A stretch of 5,648 nt of DNA from an uncultured Chloroflexaceae bacterium (lineage in GTDB: Bacteria; Chloroflexota; Chloroflexia; Chloroflexales; Chloroflexaceae), in the NCBI GenBank assembly GCA_937141995.1, contig CAKZQX010000691.1, positions 1 through 5,648 of the forward strand, written 5' to 3'. Position 1 is the first letter of the stretch. Each line of letters begins with the position of its first letter. Of the stretch, positions 1 through 5,127 are shown in pieces. Both the position numbers and the translations under genes were made by a program. Below the pieces are notes generated by a model. It saw nothing but the letters and a program-made list of their open reading frames with translations. It searched no databases and was not told where the DNA came from.

Positions 1-53
1 TCGTCGGGCTCATAACCCGAAGGTCGGTGGTTCGAATCCACCCGCCGCTACCA
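1..53 (+). tRNA. tRNA-Met (CAU), probably initiator, 3' part only
   Basis: This is the 3' portion of a tRNA whose 5' acceptor strand and D-arm lie left of the window. Seen in sequence: anticodon stem 4-8 (TCGGG) pairs with 16-20 (CCCGA) around the loop CTCATAA, which gives anticodon CAU at 11-13. A five-base variable loop follows, then T-stem 26-30/38-42 with T-loop TTCGAAT, acceptor 3' strand 43-49, discriminator A50 and an encoded CCA at 51-53. The three consecutive G:C pairs next to the anticodon loop (GGG/CCC) are the hallmark of bacterial initiator tRNA, so tRNA-fMet is preferred. Elongator Met, or a lysidine-modified Ile tRNA, cannot be fully excluded without the 5' half. An oddity is T at position 72 (base 49), where most bacterial initiators have A72 opposite C1. 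Confidence 0.93.
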
Positions 54-67
54 TACAAGTAGAGCGA

Positions 68-104
68 ACAAAGCGGCACCTGGATAATCCAGGTGCCGCT
101 TTGT
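68..104. terminator. Bidirectional terminator hairpin
   Basis: Bases 68-84 pair perfectly with 88-104, a 17-bp stem closed by a TAA loop. The outer stem is A/T-rich (ACAAAG/CTTTGT) and the inner part G/C-rich. No clean T-run follows on either strand; T-rich GTTGT follows on plus and TCGCTC on minus. The hairpin lies exactly between the tRNA end and the stop codon of the convergent minus-strand membrane-protein gene, so a shared bidirectional terminator is the natural reading. The weak U-tract lowers certainty about termination strength, but not about the hairpin. Confidence 0.8.
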
Positions 105-114
105 GTTGTAGAGA

Positions 115-135
115 AGACGTTATATCACAACGTCT
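115..135. repeat. Small inverted repeat over a stop codon
   Basis: AGACGTT (115-121) and AACGTCT (129-135) form a 7-bp perfect stem with a 7-nt loop. It spans the last codons and TGA stop of the minus-strand membrane-protein gene, just before the larger terminator hairpin. It may add to transcript 3'-end stability or be chance; no function is claimed. Confidence 0.4.
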
Positions 136-841
136 GTCGCTGGTGGACCTGTTCTAGCCCGCGCGTAACAATATGACCGGCCCAGAGCAGCAGAGCCAGT
201 GTGCTGACCAATCCAATCAGGGTAGCCCAACTCTGCGCTGTCAGTAACTGGGCCATCCATAATGGTGCGCCAAGTACGCCATGCACAAGTAGGCTGAGAA
301 CCAGTGTGGTGGGAAGTAACACAAGGAGCATGCTACTCCAGCTAAAGCGGCATACAATCAGGAGCACATGGAGCAGAGCCAGTGAGACAAGGGCTGCCAT
401 CACTGCTGAGAGGAGTGCATGGGAGAAACCAAAGGGCAACTCTACATTTGTAGCATAGTACCAGAGATTCAGACGCAACCCCAGGGTTTCGATTATCAGG
501 TGGTAAAACAGGAACACCGCGTAGGTCAGCATAACCGAGAGGTAGTTGGGGAACCACCAGTGCGCGCGGTAGAGCGCAAACACAACCATGGGCAGTAAGG
601 TATAAAACCAGGCTGAAGCGATAAAAACCATGCGGAAGAGCGGTACATCCAGCAGGGTGGTCATGACTGCCAGATCTGGCTGGTAGAAGACATTGTAGAG
701 GTAGGACCAGAGGGGGGACCCCAGTGCGCCGATATGTCCCGAAAGCAGAATAAACAGAAATAGTGGCGTTTGATAGCGCCATGTTAAAAACCCGGCCAGG
801 CCATAGCAGGCGAGCGTCACCAGGACAACCACGGCCTCCAT
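125..841 (-). CDS. Seven-helix integral membrane protein, function unknown
   Basis: This 238-residue, strongly hydrophobic protein is not recognised as a named family. Hydrophobic stretches that look like membrane helices lie at about residues 3-20, 26-48, 70-91, 98-119, 139-164, 168-190 and 201-223, with a short polar C-tail. The most distinctive stretch is residues 113-129 (YHLIIETLGLRLNLWYY), where an acidic residue in a helix end is followed by G and WYY. This vaguely recalls membrane proteins of carotenoid metabolism, but the likeness is too weak for a call. The ATG at 839-841 is preceded by AAAGGA at a workable distance. The gene starts 11 nt after the stop of the DUF1444 gene and is the last member of the purL operon. 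It ends with TGA just before the bidirectional terminator. No signal peptide separate from the first helix and no catalytic motif are seen. Confidence 0.82.
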   Translation of the reverse strand: MEAVVVLVTLACYGLAGFLTWRYQTPLFLFILLSGHIGALGSPLWSYLYNVFYQPDLAVMTTLLDVPLFRMVFIASAWFYTLLPMVVFALYRAHWWFPNYLSVMLTYAVFLFYHLIIETLGLRLNLWYYATNVELPFGFSHALLSAVMAALVSLALLHVLLIVCRFSWSSMLLVLLPTTLVLSLLVHGVLGAPLWMAQLLTAQSWATLIGLVSTLALLLWAGHIVTRGLEQVHQRQTL

Positions 842-852
842 TGCATTCCTTT

Positions 853-1677
853 CTATTCCAGGTCGTATGCGCGAATTTCGCCGTTGGCGAGGGTGAAGAG
901 TTGGGCCGTCAGGCTGTAGGAACGCTTGACCGAGTCGATCCGGACCTGCTGGGCTATATTCATCAGTGTGACGCGGTCGGCATCGCTGAAGGCGATCAGG
1001 AAGTCGCGGTTGGGAATTCCGATGACCATACTACCGGGCAGTTGTGCGCACCACTTATCCAGGAGTTCAGGCAGTAAAATGCGTGTTGCGTCATAGCCGT
1101 CCTGACTGCTGAAGATAAAGAGTTGTTGTGCTCCAGTGCCGACAGTGGTGTAGTCAGTGGTATCAAGGGTACGCTTGCGCAGGTTCTGGAGCGCCTGTTC
1201 ATAAAGCACATGTTCGCCAATCCCCCAGTGATCCAGATGTTCTTCGTTAATAAATGCCACGCTATCCGGCTCATCAATAACATAAGCAATAACCAGGTTT
1301 GCCAGGAATGCCCGGAATACCAGCATTGGCAGGTTGCGCTCCTGCACTTCGGTCACCAGGGCCGCCGGTTTGAGCATGGGGTAGATCCGTTCGCGCAGTT
1401 CGTCAAAACTTCTGGCTGAACGATCCGGATTAAAGCCCTGCATTGTCCGGATCATTGTTTGATGAATCGCCTCGAGTTTGGAAGGGTCAAGCAGGTAGGC
1501 GTTGTAGAAGTTTTCCAGATTGAGGCGCATCTCGGAATCATGCACGCGCAGTTTTATCTCCATACCAGCGCGCTCCAGCACTGCAATATCCGGCATTGCA
1601 TCAAGCATCTGTTCGACCCGCTCGGCGAACGCTTCTGCTTCAAGGAGGTTACCGTTACCATTCCCGTTTATTGTCAT
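853..1677 (-). CDS. DUF1444 (YtpQ-like) family protein
   Basis: This is a soluble protein without signal peptide or membrane segment. It resembles the DUF1444 family, of which Bacillus subtilis YtpQ is a member; the biochemical role of the family is not known. Family-like stretches, numbered from the upstream ATG, are IYPMLKP (103-109), the FRAFL...AYVIDEP block (126-142), DGYDATRIL (198-206) and IPNRDFLIAFSD (226-237). Length, about 275 residues, fits the family. The start is uncertain. An ATG at 1690-1692 (279 aa) has AGGAGG only one base upstream, too close to work normally. The ATG at 1675-1677 (274 aa, MTINGNGNG...) has GGGGG eight bases upstream and is preferred. The N-terminus carries an Asn-Gly repeat that is probably disordered. 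The gene follows purL by 13-28 nt, depending on start, and precedes the membrane-protein gene by 11 nt. Confidence 0.85.
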   Translation of the reverse strand: MTINGNGNGNLLEAEAFAERVEQMLDAMPDIAVLERAGMEIKLRVHDSEMRLNLENFYNAYLLDPSKLEAIHQTMIRTMQGFNPDRSARSFDELRERIYPMLKPAALVTEVQERNLPMLVFRAFLANLVIAYVIDEPDSVAFINEEHLDHWGIGEHVLYEQALQNLRKRTLDTTDYTTVGTGAQQLFIFSSQDGYDATRILLPELLDKWCAQLPGSMVIGIPNRDFLIAFSDADRVTLMNIAQQVRIDSVKRSYSLTAQLFTLANGEIRAYDLE

Positions 1678-1705
1678 CGCTCTATCCCCCATACCTCCTG
1701 TGCTC

Positions 1706-4700
1706 TTAAAATGTCAATCCAGCCAATCCCTGTTGCCAGGCCGCCTTAAGACGCGCAAGATCCGATCGCAACACCTCGTCGGTGCCTTCCATAATTCGTA
1801 GCACGGGGGCAGCCGTGACGCGACCAATCGGCGCAAACGGCACACCTGCCAGGGCCGCTTCAAAGGCGCTCACATGGTGCTGATTGATCTCTACCAGAAA
1901 GCGGCTGGGCGACTCGGCAAAGAGTCGGATGGACTGACTGAGTGTTACCGGTGCGACATCACGTACGGATGCATCCGCCAAATGGACGGCACGCAGATCA
2001 AGCACCATGCCGTAGCCCCCCGCGCAGGCCATTTCTGCCGCGGCGACGGCTAACCCGCCCTCACTCAAATCATGGCAGGCACGCACCAGTCCGCGCCGGA
2101 TCGCGGCATGCATGGCGGTGAAGGTGCGCCAGGCGAGCACCAGATCAACTTTCGGAACAGATATTTCCCAATCGGCAGATGCGAGTAGAAGACCGGCATC
2201 CAGCGCATGCGCGCCACCCAGATCAGCCCCGGTCTTCCCAATAAGGTAGATACGACTGCCCGACTCTTTTAGATCCATCGTCACCGTCCGGCGCACATCG
2301 GGAACATGCGCCAGCGCCGAGATCAGCAGTGTGGGGGGAATGGCAACCCGATTGCCCTGCGCATCACGATACTCGTTGTTGAGCGAGTCTTTCCCACTGA
2401 TAAATGGCGTACCGAAGGCAACCGCACCATCGTAACAACCGGCCGCCGCCCGGGTCAACCCGGCCATGCGGTCGGGCTCACGCGGGTCGCCCCAGCAGAA
2501 GTTATCCAGGATAACAGTTTGGGATGGGTCGCCACCGACGGCAACGATGTTGCGCAGGGCCTCATCGATACAGGCCAGAGCCATCCAGTAGGGATCGATC
2601 CGCCCATAGCGCGGATTGATACCACAGCCCAGCGCCAATCCGGCACTGCTGGTGCGCAATGGCTGCATCACCGCTGCATCACCGGGACCATCCTCAAGTA
2701 CACCGACCAGTGGCTTGATCACCGTTGCGCCGCCAACCTCATGATCGTAGGTGCGGACAATCCGCTCCTTCGAGGTGATGTTGGGATGCGCCAGCAGTTT
2801 CAGCAAGATGTTCTCCAGTGAAGGATGATCGGCATCCGGCACTTGCGCCGGTTGCTTGCGGCTGTCAGCCGGTTGCCAGAGCGCATCCAGGAGGCGTTGG
2901 GGCCGCCCATCGTGCAGAAAATCCATCGCCACGTCCACTACTAGATGATCGTTGTGGGTGACACGCAACCGCTGGTCGGCGGTGAAGTGACCGATGGGGG
3001 TTGCCTCAACATCCTCGGCAGCACAGAGATCGAGGAACGATTGCAGATGTTCCGGCGCGACCGCCAGTACCATGCGCTCCTGCGCCTCGGAGAGCCAGAT
3101 CTCCCAGGGCTGCAACCCGGCATATTTCAGCGGCACATGCGCCAGTTCGACCGCGACACCCGTCTCCGCGCCCATCTCACCCACGGCGGAGGAGAGCCCG
3201 CCCGCGCCACAGTCGGTTATGGCATGGTAGAGGCGCTGATCACGCGCCTGCATCAGCACATCCAGCATCTTCTTCTCGGTAATCGGATCGCCGATCTGGA
3301 CGGCGGTACCAACCTCTGTGGCGGTGGTATCGGTCAACTCGACACTGCTAAAGGTTGCGCCATGAATCCCGTCACGCCCGGTACGCCCACCCAGTACAAC
3401 TACCGCATCGCCCGGTTGCACTGCCCGCGGATGCGCGCCCCGGGGTGCAATGCCCAGCGTGCCGCAGAAAACCAGCGGGTTGGCCGTGTAGCCGGGATCG
3501 AAGAGCACCGCGCCGTTGACGGTCGGGATACCCAGTTTGTTGCCGTAGTCACGCACGCCGGCAACTACGCCCTCACAGACGCGCTGCGGCGGCAACACAC
3601 CGGGTAGCAACGCCTCGGCGGGCAGATCGGGGGGGCCAAAGCAAAGCACATCGGTGTTGGCAATCGGCAGCGCGGAAACCCCCAGGACATCGCGCACCAC
3701 GCCACCCACGCCGGTGTTGGCCCCGCCGAAGGGCTCCAGGGCGCTGGGGTGGTTGTGGGTTTCGACCTTGAACGAGACCTCGTAGTCATCGGTGAAGGCG
3801 ATAATACCGGCATTATCGACAAAGGCACTGAGCACCCAGTCCTGGGTTGACGATTGGGGATTCGCGGTTGACATTTGTGCCTGGCGCTCAGTCAGAATCT
3901 TTGTCGTCGCCGCCATCAAAAAGCTCTGAATCAGACTATCAATCGCACAATCCTGCTCCAGCATGTGATAGGCAGCATACAGTTTCGGATCACGTTGGCG
4001 CTCCGCCGGATTGTCCGGCCCGGTTGTGCGATAGCGAATGCGGGCCTTAAATGTTTTATGCGAACAGTGCTCACTCCAGGTCTGTGCAATCGTCTCAAGT
4101 TCACCATCGGAGGGATCGCGGCCCACCTGCGAAAAATAGTCCCGAATTGCATGCATCTCGTCCAGGTTCAGCGCAAGTACACCCTCCCGGCTGATCCGCA
4201 GCAGTTCAGTATCATCGGCGCTGTGCAGGGGCACCCGGGTCACCGTGAGCGGTACGGTTGCCGGGGGCAGCAGCAGGTTCCGGTAGAACGTGAGGCGGGC
4301 CGCACTGCCCTGACCGGCAGGGTAGACCAGCGTGGTCTGGATCAGATCATTGGACAGGTCGCGGACGGCGGCGGCCGGATCAACCCCTGGAGCCAGGAGA
4401 TAGCGGCGCAGTGTGCGTGCCTGTTCGAGCCCAGTCACACCCAGGCGGCGCGCGCCTTCCAGCACACTCTCGGACTCATTGTCGGTGACACCGGGACGGT
4501 AGGCGATTTCGAGCAGGTGGGTATCGGGGTGCGCCGGGGCAAACGGCTCCACGGCCAGATCAGTTTCACTCACGGGACACCAGGCCACGCGCTGTACAAC
4601 CGGGTCGTGCAGCAGTTCCTCGGCCAGGCGTTTGACCGCTGCTGCGGTCAACTGCGCTCCGGCAAGCAGATAGAGCGCCTCGACGTGAGGCGCTGTGGGC

Positions 4701-4738
4701 GTCTCGCGCGACGCAACTGTTACAAGATAGTGCGACAT
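1706..4738 (-). CDS. purL: Phosphoribosylformylglycinamidine synthase, PurL with N-terminal PurS-like domain
   Basis: PurL converts FGAR, ATP and ammonia (from glutamine) to FGAM, the fourth step of cytoplasmic purine synthesis. From the ATG at 4736-4738 the protein has 1010 residues. Residues 1-140 look like the PurS-like domain of large E. coli-type PurL, with a PRPG-like turn (YRPG). A linker leads to QTWSEHCSHK (about 219-228) with the conserved active-site His. Next come KVETHNHPSALEPFGG (324-339, metal and ATP site), GGRTGRDGIHGA (450-461), DCGAGGLSS (509-517), LSEAQERM (549-556), YDHEVGG (664-670), FISGKDS (779-785) and HDLSEGG (889-895). The C-terminal glutaminase of large PurL is absent, so a separate PurQ is expected elsewhere; none is in this window. 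An ORF extension to 4870 is rejected because the promoter lies inside it. The ribosome site is weak (GGATCGAGG). The gene is the first of a three-gene minus-strand operon. Confidence 0.97.
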   Translation of the reverse strand: MSHYLVTVASRETPTAPHVEALYLLAGAQLTAAAVKRLAEELLHDPVVQRVAWCPVSETDLAVEPFAPAHPDTHLLEIAYRPGVTDNESESVLEGARRLGVTGLEQARTLRRYLLAPGVDPAAAVRDLSNDLIQTTLVYPAGQGSAARLTFYRNLLLPPATVPLTVTRVPLHSADDTELLRISREGVLALNLDEMHAIRDYFSQVGRDPSDGELETIAQTWSEHCSHKTFKARIRYRTTGPDNPAERQRDPKLYAAYHMLEQDCAIDSLIQSFLMAATTKILTERQAQMSTANPQSSTQDWVLSAFVDNAGIIAFTDDYEVSFKVETHNHPSALEPFGGANTGVGGVVRDVLGVSALPIANTDVLCFGPPDLPAEALLPGVLPPQRVCEGVVAGVRDYGNKLGIPTVNGAVLFDPGYTANPLVFCGTLGIAPRGAHPRAVQPGDAVVVLGGRTGRDGIHGATFSSVELTDTTATEVGTAVQIGDPITEKKMLDVLMQARDQRLYHAITDCGAGGLSSAVGEMGAETGVAVELAHVPLKYAGLQPWEIWLSEAQERMVLAVAPEHLQSFLDLCAAEDVEATPIGHFTADQRLRVTHNDHLVVDVAMDFLHDGRPQRLLDALWQPADSRKQPAQVPDADHPSLENILLKLLAHPNITSKERIVRTYDHEVGGATVIKPLVGVLEDGPGDAAVMQPLRTSSAGLALGCGINPRYGRIDPYWMALACIDEALRNIVAVGGDPSQTVILDNFCWGDPREPDRMAGLTRAAAGCYDGAVAFGTPFISGKDSLNNEYRDAQGNRVAIPPTLLISALAHVPDVRRTVTMDLKESGSRIYLIGKTGADLGGAHALDAGLLLASADWEISVPKVDLVLAWRTFTAMHAAIRRGLVRACHDLSEGGLAVAAAEMACAGGYGMVLDLRAVHLADASVRDVAPVTLSQSIRLFAESPSRFLVEINQHHVSAFEAALAGVPFAPIGRVTAAPVLRIMEGTDEVLRSDLARLKAAWQQGLAGLTF

Positions 4739-4780
4739 GCCTCGATCCAATGGCTGTATAAACCAGGTGACGGGATTGCG

Positions 4781-4809
4781 ATTGTAGCCGATAGATGGGG
4801 GCACGTCAA
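4781..4809 (-). promoter_or_regulatory. Sigma70-type promoter of the purL operon
   Basis: On the minus strand, -35 TTGACG (4804-4809) and -10 TACAAT (4781-4786) are separated by exactly 17 nt. Each matches the sigma70 consensus at five of six positions. Transcription would begin near 4774, leaving a leader of about 36 nt before the purL ATG at 4738. That leader is too short for a riboswitch. A 7-nt direct repeat, GGCCCGC at 4836-4842 and 4847-4853, lies about 30 nt upstream of the -35 with 11-nt spacing, one helical turn. It could be an activator or repressor site, but this is speculative. Confidence 0.8.
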
Positions 4810-4878
4810 GCCGACGCGAAAATCGCCGGCGGATTGGCCCGCAGACGGCCCGCGCTATGGTACTATACAAGGCTGCTG

Positions 4879-4886
4879 TGATATGA
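4879..4886 (+). repeat. Left target-site duplication
   Basis: TGATATGA, identical to 5048-5055 and directly abutting the left terminal inverted repeat. It is interpreted as one copy of an 8-bp target duplication. Confidence 0.62.
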
Positions 4887-5047
4887 CACGAGTTACGCGG
4901 TGAAAGTTTGGACCACGAACGCCACGAAATGAGCGAAAAACGCGAAACGACCCGTGCTGATGTGCGTTACGCGATCTTGTATTTGTCAGTGGACAGTGCC
5001 TCCGGCAGGGCGAAAAGCTCCGCTCGCGGGGGATCGCGTAACTCGTG
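4887..5047. mobile_element. MITE-like element, 161 bp, with 13-bp TIRs and 8-bp TSD
   Basis: CACGAGTTACGCG (4887-4899) and its exact reverse complement CGCGTAACTCGTG (5035-5047) form 13-bp perfect terminal inverted repeats. Immediately outside lie identical 8-bp direct repeats TGATATGA (4879-4886 and 5048-5055), as expected of a target-site duplication. The match extends to TGTGATATGA if two more bases are counted. A partial internal copy of the terminus, GTTACGCGATC, lies at 4966-4976 and matches the right end plus its three inner bases. The element encodes no transposase, so it would be moved in trans. The family is not identified; several IS families make 8-bp duplications. The structure is seen directly, while the transposition history is inferred. 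Chance is unlikely given both signals abut exactly. Confidence 0.68.
4913..4948 (+). repeat. Four-unit 9-bp periodic CGAA repeat
   Basis: Four consecutive 9-nt units (starting 4913, 4922, 4931 and 4940) each carry CGAA at unit positions 4-7; the first two units are CCACGAACG and CCACGAAAT. On the minus strand this reads as TTCGTGG/TTCGCG-type repeats. Such sequence recurs as intergenic repeats in many environmental bacterial genomes and produces spurious FRVFR-like peptides when translated. It lies inside the MITE-like element and is probably part of that repeat family rather than a gene. Confidence 0.6.
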
Positions 5048-5055
5048 TGATATGA
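5048..5055 (+). repeat. Right target-site duplication
   Basis: TGATATGA, identical to 4879-4886 and abutting the right terminal inverted repeat. It doubles as most of the extended -10 proposed for the lipoprotein gene. Confidence 0.62.
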
Positions 5056-5056
5056 T
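5048..5056 (+). promoter_or_regulatory. Extended -10 promoter candidate for the lipoprotein gene
   Basis: TGATATGAT provides an extended -10 (TG, one base, then TATGAT). The position 17 nt upstream (5028-5033) reads GGGGGA, so there is no recognisable -35 and the promoter would rely on the extended motif or an activator. The predicted start is near 5063, giving a leader of about 65 nt. The -10 is formed by the right target duplication plus the next flanking T, so the promoter core belongs to host sequence while everything upstream of it belongs to the inserted element. Confidence 0.45.
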
Positions 5057-5072
5057 AAATATCGAGAAGATA

Positions 5073-5106
5073 TGCAACATTCGTCCAATTGCAGCATTCA
5101 TCCAAG
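5073..5106 (+). repeat. 17-bp tandem duplication in the lipoprotein leader
   Basis: Two adjacent 17-nt units, TGCAACATTCGTCCAAT (5073-5089) and TGCAGCATTCATCCAAG (5090-5106), agree at 14 of 17 positions. They lie between the proposed transcription start and the ribosome binding site. They could be a tandem protein-binding site or a neutral slippage product; no family is recognised. Confidence 0.55.
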
Positions 5107-5115
5107 ACTTACCAG

Positions 5116-5121
5116 AAGGAG
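5116..5121 (+). promoter_or_regulatory. Shine-Dalgarno that fixes the GTG start
   Basis: AAGGAG lies six bases before GTG (5128-5130). The next in-frame ATG, at 5146, would be 24 bases from it. The site therefore selects the GTG and gives a normal-length lipoprotein signal peptide. Confidence 0.85.
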
Positions 5122-5127
5122 ATCAAA

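Larger units (their letters stand above)
4739..5127. other. Divergent intergenic region between purL and the lipoprotein gene
   Basis: These 389 bases separate two divergent genes and hold no convincing coding sequence. From left to right they contain the purL leader and promoter (to 4809), a GC-rich stretch with a short direct repeat (4836-4853), a MITE-like element with its target duplications (4879-5055), an extended -10 promoter for the lipoprotein gene, a 17-bp tandem repeat in the presumed leader (5073-5106), and a strong ribosome binding site (5116-5121). ORFs through the region on either strand lack start signals and family resemblance. Confidence 0.8.

Noticed and set aside
2945..3607. 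220-codon plus-strand ORF within purL
   Set aside because: It is antisense to conserved PurL motifs and its composition is that of a complementary-frame shadow.
4739..4780. Purine riboswitch upstream of purL
   Set aside because: The predicted leader is only about 36 nt and lacks the three-helix aptamer.
4739..4870. N-terminal extension of PurL to the ATG at 4870
   Set aside because: It contains the purL promoter, is Arg-rich, and does not resemble a PurL N-terminus.
3875..4903. 342-codon plus-strand ORF antisense to purL
   Set aside because: It is the shadow of a high-GC gene, with no recognisable domain and no ribosome site. The minus frame is a clear PurL.
4966..5042. GTTACGCGATC / GATCGCGTAAC as a terminator or attenuator hairpin
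   Set aside because: An 11-bp stem with a 55-nt loop and no T-run; it is better explained as repeated terminal sequence of the element.
4855..5097. 80-codon minus-strand ORF across the intergenic region
   Set aside because: It translates the CGAA periodic repeat into an FRVFRSFRG-type peptide, a known kind of spurious product, and crosses the element boundaries.
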